64,000 nt of DNA, taken from the NCBI RefSeq assembly GCF_003860525.1, contig NZ_CP034161.1:1736001-1800000 (forward strand), read 5' to 3'. This DNA is from Epilithonimonas vandammei (GTDB taxonomy: Bacteria > Bacteroidota > Bacteroidia > Flavobacteriales > Weeksellaceae). The position numbers and the translations under genes were made by a program. This document shows, piece after piece, positions 25,809-35,240 of this stretch; the stretch's first letter is position 1; the number at the start of each line of letters is the position of its first letter. A model generated the notes under the pieces. That model saw only the letters and a list, made by a program, of their open reading frames with translations, ran no database searches and was not told the DNA's origin.

Positions 25809-27215
25809 ATGAAAATATTTCACCTTTCTATGGAATGTTATCCTGTCGCAAAAGTCGGTGGACTGGCGGATGTGGTAGGAGCTTTGCCCAAATATCAAAA
25901 CAAAATGGGATTGGATGCCAGCGTGATAATGCCTTGGTACAACAAACCGTTTTTCTATAATCACGACTTTGAGATTGTGTTTGATGGTTTTATTCATCAG
26001 TCGTTTCATATGTATCAGGTTCAGGTTTTCAAGGAGAAAAGCAATGTTTTGGGGTTTGAACTCTATCTGGTGAAAATCCCGGGATTATTGGATAGGGATA
26101 ATGTTTACGGCTATTGGGATGAGAGCCAGCAGTTCATAGCTTTTCAGCAGGGTGTTTTGCATTGGCTGAGTGCGATGCAGATTCGTCCGGATATTTTACA
26201 TTGCCACGATTATCACACAGGACTCGTTCCTTTTATGATTGATAATTGCTACGAATTTCATTTTCTGAAGGGCGTCAAAACCATTGGAACCATTCACAAT
26301 GGCGAATATCAGGGAAGTATGGATTGGCAGATGTCTAGTTTTCTTCCGCATTTTGACGGTTGGAAATGGGGACTTTTAGATTGGAATGGGAGAATCAATC
26401 CTATGGCTGCGATGATTAAATGTTGTAATGCCTTCAATGCTGTTTCCAGCGGCTATCTGGAAGAATTATTTTACAGCTTCCAGGGCTTAGAACCACTGAT
26501 GAACCAAGAACGTCAGAAAGCTTTTGGCATCATCAACGGTATTGATACAGAAGTCTGGAATCCGGAAACGGATGATATGCTAAAATTCAATTATAATAAA
26601 GATTACGCACAAGAAGGCAAATGGGAAAATAAAAAAGTCATTTGTGTAGAATATGGCCTGAATCCGAATCTTCCGCTCTTTGGATTTATAGGGAGATTTG
26701 CTGGTGAGAAAGGAGCAGATCTTTTGCCGGAAATTGTCTGGAAAAGTATTCAGGAAACCAATGGCTCCCTTAATATTATTATTTTGGGATCAGGAAATCA
26801 ACAAATAGAAAACGAACTGAAAACTTTGCAGAGTCAGTTTAATATTAATTTTGCATTGGATCTTGGCTATAAAGAATATTTATCGCACCAGATCTATGCT
26901 TCGGCAGATTTCCTGCTGATGCCAAGCCGTGTGGAACCTTGTGGATTGAACCAGATGTATTCTATGCGGTATGGAACTATTCCGATTGTACGATATACAG
27001 GCGGTTTGAGAGATACAGTTCAAGATATTTCGACTGGCGGTAGTGGACTCAATTTTACCAATGCTGGTGCAGAGGATACCGTTCATGCTATCAAAAGAGC
27101 ATTGCATATCTACAGCCAGAAAGATTTGATGAAAGGATTGATTTATAGTAATATGTCGTTTGATTTTTCTTGGGAAAAGTCGGCAAAGAAATACTTGGAA
27201 ATGTATAATTATTGA
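25809..27215 (+). CDS. glgA: Glycogen synthase (ADP-glucose type, GT5)
   Basis: 468 residues. Transfers glucose from ADP-glucose to the growing glucan. The GT5 signature KVGGLADVVGALP stands near the N-terminus (residues 15-27) and binds ADP-glucose. HCHDYHTGLVP and TIHNGEYQG are typical of the N-terminal Rossmann half, and SRVEPCGLNQMY supplies the C-terminal Glu-containing nucleotide-binding loop. It lies between glgB (19 bp upstream) and glgC (110 bp downstream), so most of the operon is cotranscribed. Full length for the family. Confidence 0.96.
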   Translation: MKIFHLSMECYPVAKVGGLADVVGALPKYQNKMGLDASVIMPWYNKPFFYNHDFEIVFDGFIHQSFHMYQVQVFKEKSNVLGFELYLVKIPGLLDRDNVYGYWDESQQFIAFQQGVLHWLSAMQIRPDILHCHDYHTGLVPFMIDNCYEFHFLKGVKTIGTIHNGEYQGSMDWQMSSFLPHFDGWKWGLLDWNGRINPMAAMIKCCNAFNAVSSGYLEELFYSFQGLEPLMNQERQKAFGIINGIDTEVWNPETDDMLKFNYNKDYAQEGKWENKKVICVEYGLNPNLPLFGFIGRFAGEKGADLLPEIVWKSIQETNGSLNIIILGSGNQQIENELKTLQSQFNINFALDLGYKEYLSHQIYASADFLLMPSRVEPCGLNQMYSMRYGTIPIVRYTGGLRDTVQDISTGGSGLNFTNAGAEDTVHAIKRALHIYSQKDLMKGLIYSNMSFDFSWEKSAKKYLEMYNY

Positions 27216-27325
27216 TTTAAATCTTAATTAAGAAATATTTTTGTTAACATTGGCTTAATATTTGGCAATATTTCTTAGCTTTATAATATATAATAATAGA
27301 AAATTAATATATAACCATCACATTT

Positions 27326-28594
27326 ATGAAAGAAAGTGTAATCTCCATAGTTTTGGGAGGCGGAAGAGGAACGAGATTGTTTCCATTGACTTATACGAGG
27401 TCCAAACCGGCAGTTCCAATTGCAGGGAAATACAGATTAGTGGATATTCCTATTTCGAATTGCCTCAATTCTGGACTTAATAGAATTTTGGTACTCACGC
27501 AGTTTAATTCTGCTTCTCTTAATTCTCATATTAAAAACTCCTATCATTTTGACATCTTTAGCAAGGGTTTTGTGGATATTTTAGCCGCCGAGCAAAATGT
27601 GGAAAATGAAAATTGGTATCAGGGAACAGCCGATGCTGTTCGCCAGACTATGAAACACCTCGAAAAGTACGAATATGAGTATATCCTGATTCTTTCCGGG
27701 GATCAGCTTTATCAGATGGACTTCAAAAAAATGATCGATTTTCATAAAGATAATGGCGGAGATATCACTATTGCCACAATTCCGGTAAATGCAAAAGATG
27801 CCACAGGTTTTGGAATCATGAAAGCTGACGAAGAAGGTAATATCACAGCTTTTACAGAAAAACCAAGTTTGGACGTTCTAGCAGATTGGAAATCTGAAAC
27901 CAGTGAAGAAAGTAAAGCTCAAGGTAAAGAATATCTCGCATCTATGGGAATCTATGTATTCAGTAAAAATGTATTAAGAAAACTATTTGCTGAACACGAA
28001 GGCGATGATTTCGGAAAAGATTTCATTCCCGCATCCATTGGAAATCTCAATGTACTGAGTTATCAGTATGATGGTTATTGGACAGATATCGGTACGATTG
28101 AATCTTTTTACGAAGCCAATCTGGATCTTGCACAAGATCTTCCACAATTTAATCTCTTCAGCTCTAACCCCATTTATACAAGAGCCAGGATGTTACCTCC
28201 GACCAAAATAAATGGGTCTTATGTAAGCAAAACAATCTTCGGTGACGGATGTATTATTCTAGCAGATAAGATAGAAAATTCTATCATTGGAAACAGAACG
28301 AGGGTGGATCGTGGGACGACTATAGTGAACTCATATGTAATGGGTGCAGATTATTATCAAACTGCTCAAGAAGTGTCTGATAATGAATTGAGTGGAAAAA
28401 CCAATATGGGAATAGGGAAGTATTGCTATATTGATATGGCTATTCTGGATAAAAACTGCTACATTGGAAATAACGTGAGAATCATTGGCGGAAAACATCA
28501 CCCTGATGGTGATTATGATACCCACTCCATCAAAGACGGTATCGTGGTCATTAAAAAAAATGCGGTCATACCTGACGGAACGAACATAATGTAA
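27326..28594 (+). CDS. glgC: Glucose-1-phosphate adenylyltransferase
   Basis: 422 residues. Makes ADP-glucose from ATP and glucose-1-phosphate, the committed step of glycogen synthesis. The N-terminus has the pyrophosphorylase loop GGGRGTRLFPLT and RSKPAVPIAGKYRLVDIPIS. WYQGTADAVRQ and SGDQLYQMD are substrate-binding segments. The C-terminal third is a left-handed beta helix (NSIIGNRTRVDRGTTI) that carries allosteric sites in the family. It is followed by a strong terminator. The 110-bp gap before it has room for its own promoter. Confidence 0.96.
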   Translation: MKESVISIVLGGGRGTRLFPLTYTRSKPAVPIAGKYRLVDIPISNCLNSGLNRILVLTQFNSASLNSHIKNSYHFDIFSKGFVDILAAEQNVENENWYQGTADAVRQTMKHLEKYEYEYILILSGDQLYQMDFKKMIDFHKDNGGDITIATIPVNAKDATGFGIMKADEEGNITAFTEKPSLDVLADWKSETSEESKAQGKEYLASMGIYVFSKNVLRKLFAEHEGDDFGKDFIPASIGNLNVLSYQYDGYWTDIGTIESFYEANLDLAQDLPQFNLFSSNPIYTRARMLPPTKINGSYVSKTIFGDGCIILADKIENSIIGNRTRVDRGTTIVNSYVMGADYYQTAQEVSDNELSGKTNMGIGKYCYIDMAILDKNCYIGNNVRIIGGKHHPDGDYDTHSIKDGIVVIKKNAVIPDGTNIM

Positions 28595-28607
28595 TTATTA
28601 CAATATT

Positions 28608-28638
28608 AAACCTTTCGGAATCGGAAGGTTTATTTTTT
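28608..28638 (+). terminator. Rho-independent terminator of the glycogen operon
   Basis: AAACCTT ... AAGGTTT stem (28608-28631) with a short loop, followed by ATTTTTTAT. Confidence 0.85.
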
Positions 28639-28686
28639 ATCTTTGGCAAATTATTTGTCTTAGACCTTATTCATATATCATAATTA

Positions 28687-29454
28687 ATGAAAAACGTTTT
28701 TTTATTTATAGGATTTTTATTATTTTCAACTGTATACGGACAGTTTGATAACATTAATGCAGGAGAAGTTTTAAGTTATAGGATTCATTATGGTTTTCTC
28801 ACAGCAGGAAATGCCACGCTGGCCACAACCAAAACATCATATAACGGTCAGCCAGCATTTTATGTAAAAGGAACAGGGAAAACAAGTGGCACAGCCAAAG
28901 CTTTTTTTAAGGTGGAGGACAGTTATGAAAGTTATATCAATGCAAGAAAGGAACCGCTGTTTTACGTCAGAAATGTGGCAGAAGGTAGCTATAGGCAGCA
29001 TTTGCAAACCACTTTTTACCCTAATAATAATTCTCTGGTTTTGGTTGATAAGATCCATACGGACAGACCCGCAAAAACAGTAAAGGTGCCAGACAACGTT
29101 CAGGATATGATGTCATGTTTTTATTATCTCAGAAGCCTGCCATCAGAAAACCTGAGAGTAGGTAGTGTAGTGCGCATGAATGTCTGGATAGATGATGAGA
29201 TTTTTCCGTTTCAGCTGAAAGTTGTAGCGGCTGAAAAACTATCCACCAAATTTGGTAAAATAGACTGTTTAAAAATAGTTCCTTCAGTAATGAGTGGCAG
29301 GGTTTTTAAGGAAAAAGAAGGGGTAACTATGTGGGTGTCCAATGACCAAAACCGAGTTCCTATTCTGATAAAAGCCGAACTGGCAGTTGGATCGTTGAAA
29401 GCAAGCATTGATGGTTTTACCAACGTAAAATATCCATTAAATTTTAAAAAATAA
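28687..29454 (+). CDS. DUF3108 family exported protein
   Basis: 255 residues. A signal peptide (MKNVFLFIGFLLFSTVYG) is followed by a beta-rich domain. The starting motif GEVLSYRIHYGFLTAGNATL and the later GVTMWVSNDQNRVPILIKAEL are diagnostic of DUF3108. The family is periplasmic and has no established biochemical role. The gene stands alone between two terminators, so it is probably monocistronic. Confidence 0.88.
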   Translation: MKNVFLFIGFLLFSTVYGQFDNINAGEVLSYRIHYGFLTAGNATLATTKTSYNGQPAFYVKGTGKTSGTAKAFFKVEDSYESYINARKEPLFYVRNVAEGSYRQHLQTTFYPNNNSLVLVDKIHTDRPAKTVKVPDNVQDMMSCFYYLRSLPSENLRVGSVVRMNVWIDDEIFPFQLKVVAAEKLSTKFGKIDCLKIVPSVMSGRVFKEKEGVTMWVSNDQNRVPILIKAELAVGSLKASIDGFTNVKYPLNFKK

Positions 29455-29464
29455 ATATACTGAC

Positions 29465-29493
29465 AACCACCCTTGTAAGGGTGGTTTTTTTTT
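29465..29493 (+). terminator. Rho-independent terminator
   Basis: AACCACCCTT-GT-AAGGGTGGTT stem followed by a run of nine T, 10 bp after the DUF3108 stop. Confidence 0.92.
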
Positions 29494-29747
29494 GATGCCA
29501 GATCATCGTCATTCCGCAAAGAAATTGCTAAGTAATAAAATGATGTGGTGAATAAAATAATTCCAATTCAATAACCTGAATCACTTAAATGTATTGAAAC
29601 AACATGTGAGAACGCAATTCGGAAGAGGATGCTGCAAGTGGAAACTGCAGAATAATTTTAGCAAAATGGATGAATTGTCAGAAAAACAGGAAGTGTAGCG
29701 TGGCATTTTTTGTTGATGAAAAGTTTTGAAATCATTAAATTTGCTTT

Positions 29748-30392
29748 GTGAAGGATTACTACTACTTTCTCGGAATTCCTAAGGATGCTTCTGCAGAAGA
29801 TATCAAAAAAGCGTACAGAAAATTATCCTTGAAATATCATCCGGATAAAAATGATAATGATGAGTTCTTTTCAGATAGATTCCGAGAGGCTCAGGAAGCA
29901 TACGAAACACTAACTGATGCGGACAGAAGACGGCTTTATGACCAGAATCTAAGCAGTCAGCAGAGAAATGTAAAAAGTATTCTTCCACCGAAAATTAAAA
30001 ATTTTTCTGCAAGTAAAATCCGAGCGAAGGTGGATGAAGAAATCACGGTTTATTGGAATACTTATGATGCTGACCTAGTGAAAATTGTGCCTTTCGGTTT
30101 AGAAAAACCGAATGGTGAACGAACAATTAGGATTAAGGAGTTTGATTCTCAGGGGAAATTCCAAATTCTCCTTCACGCAACCAATACGGTTCTTCACAAG
30201 ACCATCGTTCAGGGTATCACCATTACTGAGCTTGCAGAGTCAGAATCCAAATCTGAGGAAAAAGAATCGTTAAACAATTCAAGTGACTCTTTCTCAAAAT
30301 CTCCAAAAAAAGAAAACCAATCTAAAAGACTGGTTTCTGTTATTATATTTATCGCACTGACTGCGCTGATAATCTGGCTGATGTTTAGCTGA
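29748..30392 (+). CDS. DnaJ-domain membrane-anchored protein
   Basis: 214 residues. The J domain occupies residues 1-65 and has the invariant HPD in KYHPDKND (about residue 30), so it should stimulate an Hsp70 (DnaK) ATPase. No Gly/Phe region or zinc fingers follow, so this is a type III J protein. A beta-rich middle region (residues 80-150), a Ser/Glu/Lys-rich linker and a C-terminal membrane helix ([17 protein letters not shown]) complete it, facing the J domain to the cytoplasm. The start is GTG at 29748. Its end overlaps the convergent small gene by 8 bp. Confidence 0.85.
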   Translation: MKDYYYFLGIPKDASAEDIKKAYRKLSLKYHPDKNDNDEFFSDRFREAQEAYETLTDADRRRLYDQNLSSQQRNVKSILPPKIKNFSASKIRAKVDEEITVYWNTYDADLVKIVPFGLEKPNGERTIRIKEFDSQGKFQILLHATNTVLHKTIVQGITITELAESESKSEEKESLNNSSDSFSKSPKKENQSKRLVSVIIFIALTALIIWLMFS

Positions 30393-30537
30393 TTTTAGCT
30401 CTTCCAGGACATTTTTTACAACGTTTTCCTTTCTTGAATTTTTTGCAACATTTTTTCTTGTCGCAATACATCATTTCGTCGTTTCTGTAAGCGGGCTCTA
30501 ATGGCGCTATCTTGAAAGGTATAATCTGCTGAATCAT
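30385..30537 (-). CDS. Small Cys/Lys-rich conserved protein (50 aa)
   Basis: A 50-residue product starting [20 protein letters not shown] and ending in a basic cysteine cluster ([20 protein letters not shown]). The spacing C-x4-CC-x7-C-x2-C could bind zinc. I recall near-identical small proteins in other Flavobacteriia, but the function is unknown. It is convergent with the J-domain gene and overlaps it by 8 bp. A possible nucleic-acid-binding role is inferred only from the basic, Cys-rich sequence. Confidence 0.7.
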   Translation of the reverse strand: MIQQIIPFKIAPLEPAYRNDEMMYCDKKKCCKKFKKGKRCKKCPGRAKIS

Positions 30538-30624
30538 AGATGCAAATATAATTAATTTAGAATTAATACAAATAAAAATAATTAATTACGATGATGATTT
30601 CTGTCAGGTCAGACTTTTTTCATT

Positions 30625-31293
30625 TTACTTTAGGTGAGATTTCATAACTTGGGACCAAAGTTTGTAGCCTTCCGGTTTCATATGAAGCATGTCGTCCAAG
30701 AAAATATCTGTTCGGAGTTTTCCATTGGCATCATTCATCACTTTAGTTATGTCAATGTATTTTGCTTTCTTGTGCGTTTTAAGATAACTTTTTATCAGGG
30801 CATTCACTTCGGTCACTTCCGGCCAGAATTTTTCACGGCTTGGAGAATATTTGATAGAAACATACGCCACCGGAACTCTTGGATACTTCTGACGTATTTT
30901 CCCAAAAAAGGTTTTGAATCTTTCAAATACTTCTGCTGCGGTAGGATTGTCTGTTGCAATATCATTTTCTCCACAGTAGATTACAATTTGTTTTGGGTTA
31001 TAAGGATTTAAAAGATCATCCGCATAATAATTCAGATCGAGTAACCTTGAGCCGCCAAAACCTCTGTTAATTATGGTTTTACCGGGAAAATAATCATTCA
31101 CATCCTGCCATTTAGTAAAGGATGAACTTCCTACAAAAAGAATTGGTTTAGCGGGAATTGCTTTGGTTTGATCAATCATTTTGAATTCCTGAATGTCTTT
31201 CCAAAATGGTTTATCTTGTGCAGAGTAAAACAGGGAGTTGAGAATCATTGCCAAGAAGAAAAGCTTTTGGAAAAGTAATTTGTTATATTTCAT
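30625..31293 (-). CDS. SGNH/GDSL-type esterase, exported
   Basis: 222 residues from ATG 31293, which gives a signal peptide (LLFQKLFFLAMILNSLFYS). Block I is PILFVGSSSFTKW with the nucleophile Ser, block II is RGFGGSRLLDL (Gly), block III is YCGENDI (Asn), and block V is DDMLHMKPEGYKLW with the catalytic Asp and His. It therefore hydrolyses an ester, possibly an acetylated carbohydrate or lipid, in the periplasm. Length agrees with platelet-activating-factor acetylhydrolase-like SGNH proteins. Confidence 0.9.
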   Translation of the reverse strand: MKYNKLLFQKLFFLAMILNSLFYSAQDKPFWKDIQEFKMIDQTKAIPAKPILFVGSSSFTKWQDVNDYFPGKTIINRGFGGSRLLDLNYYADDLLNPYNPKQIVIYCGENDIATDNPTAAEVFERFKTFFGKIRQKYPRVPVAYVSIKYSPSREKFWPEVTEVNALIKSYLKTHKKAKYIDITKVMNDANGKLRTDIFLDDMLHMKPEGYKLWSQVMKSHLK

Positions 31294-31321
31294 TTTCAAA
31301 TTTTTTTGAAGTCTCAAGGTA

Positions 31322-31352
31322 AAAAAAAAATCAGCTGCTTAAGCAACTGATT
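31322..31352 (-). terminator. Rho-independent terminator of the endonuclease I gene
   Basis: On the minus strand, AATCAG.TGCTTAAGCA.CTGATT (31329-31352) is followed by a run of T. Confidence 0.8.
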
Positions 31353-31380
31353 TCAAAATTTTAATATTAGTTTAAGACAA

Positions 31381-32457
31381 TTAATCCACGATAAATTTCG
31401 TGTTCAATTCTCCTGTTTTCAAGATGTAAACACCTTTTGGTAGATTTTTTAAAGTAATTGTATTTCCTGCTTGGAATGGATTCTCAATTGTTTGAACATT
31501 TTGTCCAACAGTATTATAGATGAACGCTTTTTTGAATTGTTTCAAATCTTTATCGCCAGTTACTTGGATTGTATTTCCTTTCACAGGGTTTGGAGCAATT
31601 GTCAAGTTTTTAGAGAAAGAAGCATCATCTACAGCAAGCGGAGAGAGTCCCCAAATTTCTGTTACCCATTCTGGGTGATCTACGAATGGATTTCTATTAT
31701 TCTGATATGTATAGGCTGCGTTATTTCTAACAATTTCTCTTTCAGACACTGGATCTTGCTGATGCCATAACAAAAGTAGATTAAGCTCCCAAGTTGCCAA
31801 ACCTTGATTAGGATTTGATGGGTTAAGAATGTTACCGCTAGAAAAAGAAGAGAGTTTTGTCTGATATCTTGTTACAAAATATAAAAGCCCTCTTGCAATA
31901 TCCCCTTTAAATTCATTGATTGGCTCGAAAACTGTCCCTCCATATCCTGGCGAAGAATTTAATCCCACCTTAGATCCGTTCTTAGAAGTATAAGTAGGGT
32001 TAGAAACTTTTCCGAAAGGATAATTACTTCTCATTCCATTCACTTTTCCGTCTGTAGGAAGAATGTGGTGTATATCAGAAACCATGGGACTATCAGAATT
32101 GAAAAGACTTTGCGGCACAGTATGCTCTCTGTTATAGCAATCTCCTTCTACGGAATAACTCCCGCATTTTTTCTGCCCATGTGTATAATTGTAAGGATCT
32201 GATCCTGTAGGATTTTCAGAGTAGACATCCAGAACCGAACCGTCTTTTTCATAAAAATTATCGCTGTCTGTACTCGGATAACCATTGTAAAGATTGTCAT
32301 AGCTTTTGGTTTGGTAACCAGCAGAGATGATCTCCCCTAGTTTTGTTTTCATAGCGTAACCAGAAAGCCCAGTTACAGTACTATAGTACCCATTTGGTTC
32401 TTGTGCATTAATAAGGCCAAAGAATCCTACAAAAAGAATAAAGATATTTTTTTTCAT
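31381..32457 (-). CDS. Secreted endonuclease I with type 9 secretion sorting domain
   Basis: 358 residues. A signal peptide (MKKNIFILFVGFFGLINAQ) is followed by an endonuclease_1 domain (residues about 20-260). Conserved motifs are YNREHTVPQSLF, SDIHHILPTDGKVNGMRSNYPF and EFKGDIARGLLYFVTRY, which contain the His and metal ligands of Vibrio-type EndA nucleases. The last 75 residues (APNPVKGNTIQVTG, LKNLPKGVYILKTGE) are a type A T9SS C-terminal sorting domain, so the protein should pass through the Por secretion system. A deleted paralogue lies just upstream at 32653-32844. Confidence 0.92.
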   Translation of the reverse strand: MKKNIFILFVGFFGLINAQEPNGYYSTVTGLSGYAMKTKLGEIISAGYQTKSYDNLYNGYPSTDSDNFYEKDGSVLDVYSENPTGSDPYNYTHGQKKCGSYSVEGDCYNREHTVPQSLFNSDSPMVSDIHHILPTDGKVNGMRSNYPFGKVSNPTYTSKNGSKVGLNSSPGYGGTVFEPINEFKGDIARGLLYFVTRYQTKLSSFSSGNILNPSNPNQGLATWELNLLLLWHQQDPVSEREIVRNNAAYTYQNNRNPFVDHPEWVTEIWGLSPLAVDDASFSKNLTIAPNPVKGNTIQVTGDKDLKQFKKAFIYNTVGQNVQTIENPFQAGNTITLKNLPKGVYILKTGELNTKFIVD

Positions 32458-32601
32458 TGTAAAAATTAAGGGCGTTAAAGATATAAAATAAAATTTGAAT
32501 AATATGTGGTTTTTTTTAAGAATAAATTATAATCATTAATATATGGTTAATGTATGTGTTTCATTTGTATAAAAACAAAAGAATCTAGATTTCTTTGAAG
32601 C

Positions 32602-32632
32602 AAAAAAGACAGGAAATATTTCTGCCTTTTTT
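32602..32632 (-). terminator. Terminator behind the deleted endonuclease paralogue
   Basis: AAAAAAG.CAG.AAATATTT.CTG.CTTTTTT, a symmetrical hairpin with flanking A and T runs that could act on both strands. Confidence 0.6.
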
Positions 32633-32652
32633 ATTGAGTATTTATGAGGACA

Positions 32653-32844
32653 TTATTCCACGATAAATTTTGTATTAAGTTCACCAGTCTTAATGATGTA
32701 AATCCCTTTTGGAAGGTTTTTAAGTATCATTGTTTTTAAAGTGTAGCCGGAGATGCCTGTAGTTCCGTCATAATATCCTGTTGGAGTCTGAGAGAAGCAA
32801 AATCCGAAAATCCCAACAAACACAATAATAAAGCTTTTATTCAT
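32653..32844 (-). pseudogene. Internally deleted endonuclease I paralogue (63 aa)
   Basis: The first 39 residues (signal peptide, then TPTGYYDGTTGISGYTLKT) match the start of the neighbouring nuclease. The last 24 (LKNLPKGIYIIKTGELNTKF) match the end of its T9SS sorting domain. Everything between, about 300 residues including the active site, is missing, yet the frame is intact with start and stop. It is thus an in-frame deletion derivative of a tandem duplicate. A signal peptide joined directly to a piece of sorting domain would have no nuclease activity. Confidence 0.85.
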
Positions 32845-32992
32845 TGTCTAAAATTAAGACTGTAAAATTATAATATTTATAATCTGTTTGTAATAGGTGA
32901 TTTAATTTTTAAGAAAAATTTAAGTTGTAATAAAATGTCAATTAATCCTGAGGTGAGAAAATTCAGGAATCCAAGAATAAAATCTAGGGATT

Positions 32993-34198
32993 TTAATTGG
33001 TCGTGCGGATGTATCTTTTGTTCACCTTAGAAAAAATCCACGAAATGGATAATCCAAAAAAGAAAGCGATCGCGGAAACTGTAAGGTAATTGATCAATTG
33101 AATTTTTACGGGAAATGCTAGATTTTCACTAGCTTTGAAAAAGCCTGTGCTAATCTGGATATAGCAAATGACAGAGCCGATAATAAGACCGCAAACGACT
33201 CCCGCAGATACAATTAAAAAGCCTGTAAAAAAGTAAATAAATCTCAGATTTTTAAGATTAAATCCAAGTGCAATCAATGATTTTGCCTGATCTTTCTTAT
33301 CCAGCTGTAAAATTGTGATCGCTCCGGCGAGATTGAATGTCGTGATGAAAATGACCAGTCCGAAAATAAGATAGATCATCAGTTTTTCTGTATTGATCAT
33401 TTTCCAAAATGCAGCGTTTTCTTCGGATTTGGTCTTTATATCTGCAATATTTCCAATTTGTTTTGTAAGGTTGGCTTTTATGCGTTCTGCGTCAGCCGGA
33501 TTTTTAAGCTTAATAACAATCTGATAGCAATCATTTTTGTGCAGATCCAAAAGCTGCTGAGCAAGCTCTATCGGTGCAATAATGTAATTGTCCAATTGGT
33601 CATTTCCCGGGAAAACGCCTGTCACATAGATTTCTCTCTTATTGAAAATATCATTTTCACTTTGTATAATTCCTTTTCCTGGCTTTGGCATAAGAACTGT
33701 TGCAAAGTCCTGACTGGAGTTCACAGGAAGAGACAATCTATTGTCCAAACCATTTTCCATAATCACCTCATTGCTGTACTTGAAGTCCGGGTATTTTCCG
33801 TAGAAAATGTTTTCGTTTATAGGATTAACATTGGTGTAAGCAGAATCTACACCCCGAAGATAGGCAATCTCACCATTGTCTTTATAGCCCAGATATACTT
33901 TTTCTTCTATAACAGATGAAAAATAAGCAACGGCAGATTCTTTCTTCAGCACACTCTTTATTAGTCCGATATCTTTTAAAACTTTTCCTGTCTTGCTTTT
34001 GATAGTGAGGTCTGCATGCAGATTGGCTATCATCTGCTTATTAAGATCTTCCAGACCGGAAAAAACAGAAATAATAATAAACATAGCTGCCACAGCCGCC
34101 ACCATTGCAAATGCTGCAAGCCAGGTGATGAACGTGACTGCTGTGCTTCCTTTTTTCGCTATAAGGTAGCGCGATGCTATGTAAAAAGCATTTTTCAA
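32993..34198 (-). CDS. FtsX-like/LolE-type ABC transporter permease
   Basis: 401 residues with the MacB/FtsX topology. A first membrane helix near residues 25-50 follows SRYLIAKKG, then a large periplasmic domain of about 200 residues. Three helices lie in the C-terminal third (LMIYLIFGLVIFITTFNLAGA, FIYFFTGFLIVSAGVVCGLI, YLTVSAIAFFFGLSISW). The N-terminal pattern is that of LolC/LolE, so a role in lipoprotein release is possible, though Bacteroidota homologues are little studied. It lies 2 bp downstream of rbfA and is cotranscribed with it. Confidence 0.88.
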   Translation of the reverse strand: MKNAFYIASRYLIAKKGSTAVTFITWLAAFAMVAAVAAMFIIISVFSGLEDLNKQMIANLHADLTIKSKTGKVLKDIGLIKSVLKKESAVAYFSSVIEEKVYLGYKDNGEIAYLRGVDSAYTNVNPINENIFYGKYPDFKYSNEVIMENGLDNRLSLPVNSSQDFATVLMPKPGKGIIQSENDIFNKREIYVTGVFPGNDQLDNYIIAPIELAQQLLDLHKNDCYQIVIKLKNPADAERIKANLTKQIGNIADIKTKSEENAAFWKMINTEKLMIYLIFGLVIFITTFNLAGAITILQLDKKDQAKSLIALGFNLKNLRFIYFFTGFLIVSAGVVCGLIIGSVICYIQISTGFFKASENLAFPVKIQLINYLTVSAIAFFFGLSISWIFSKVNKRYIRTTN

Positions 34199-34200
34199 TA

Positions 34201-34560
34201 CTACAGAATTGGATTGTCTCCTTCGCCTTTTAGTTCTTTTTCGATGCGTTCTACGTCATCCAGACTCGTGTCTATGTAGAAAACCAGTTGGGGGATGATA
34301 CGAACCTGTTTTGCCATTTTCTGTCCGAGATAATTACGGTAGAAGGCATTGTTCTCATTGATTTCCTTCATAATAGGCTCTCGCAGTTCAGCCGGGAAAA
34401 TACTGAGGTATATTTTTGCGATTCCAAGATCCGGTGTTACTTTAACATCCGAAACAGAAACCAAAAAACTCTGCTTGCTGTCTGAAGCCTGTTTACGGAA
34501 GATTTCTGCCATGTCTTCCTGTATAATCTGTGCTACTTTTCTTTGTCTGTTGCTTTCCAT
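34201..34560 (-). CDS. rbfA: 30S ribosome-binding factor A
   Basis: 119 residues, the full family length. Binds the 30S subunit near the 5' helix of 16S rRNA during late maturation and cold adaptation. The opening ESNRQRKVAQIIQEDMAEIF and the KH-like core (VSDVKVTPDLGIAKIYLSIFP, IPQLVFYIDTSLDD) are characteristic. The start ATG 34560 directly precedes the conserved N-terminus. It is the first gene of a two-gene operon with the permease. Confidence 0.95.
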   Translation of the reverse strand: MESNRQRKVAQIIQEDMAEIFRKQASDSKQSFLVSVSDVKVTPDLGIAKIYLSIFPAELREPIMKEINENNAFYRNYLGQKMAKQVRIIPQLVFYIDTSLDDVERIEKELKGEGDNPIL

Positions 34561-34639
34561 AAGTTTTGCAAATTTAGTATTTTGTTTTGATTTTATAAGG
34601 ACAAATATAAAGCTGCATAATCCGAAATTATCTCAGAAT

Positions 34640-35239
34640 TCACATCAAAGCCTTTTTCAGCTCTCTTTTCCAAAAAGTTTCGGAATGTTTTCCGTCCTGA
34701 TCTATTTTAAAAATGATGTTTTTCGGTATTACAAAATTGTTTAGCAGTTTATAATGGGCTATTTCAATTTCCGGTACCATAGTATCATCCTCTTTTTTCC
34801 AGCGTTTTAATCACTAGTCATTCGGCGGAAAAACTGCTGTACTCATCAAAAAGGATTTGTCTGTCCTGCATATAAATCACAGGATATTTTTTGAGAAATT
34901 TGATAATCCGATGCAAGATAGGTCCAAATTTTTCTGCTGCAGATCAGCTGAGGGATTTTGAAATGCTGACTTAGTATTCTGACCTGAGAGTTGGCTGTAT
35001 GTTTTTTTCCTTCAGAACATTCCCGGATTAATTAAACTATAGTTCCATTCCAGATCTTTGTTGAATTTGAATTGAGCATCTGAAGAATTCCATATATTAA
35101 GATTGGAAGCCATAAATATATCTGTATTACCAGTATCTTTAGGTAATTTGATAATCTTGAAAGCCACCTGCGAAAACATAATACTACTTATCATTATAAA
35201 TATTAGAATCGATAATAATCCTAATGCCAACTTCTTCAA
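34640..35239 (-). pseudogene. Decayed secreted esterase with N-terminal glucan-binding-like domain
   Basis: The first part (35239 to 35012) is still open: a signal peptide (LALGLLSILIFIMISSIMFSQ), then FKIIKLPKDTGNTDIFMASN and NIWNSSD, like the CBM20/48-type domain before some putative esterases. Past a stop, further pieces in shifted frames read RILSQHFKIPQL, YPVIYMQDRQILFDEYSSF (near the usual DGQNLFD) and KNIIFKIDQDGKHSETFWKREL, typical of the esterase D-like C-terminus. The nucleophile region is missing. Several frameshifts and deletions make this a pseudogene. Confidence 0.75.
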
Positions 35240-35240
35240 A

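Noticed and set aside
29494-29747. Small gene between the DUF3108 terminator and the J-domain gene
   Set aside because: Short frames only, no conserved features or ribosome binding context.
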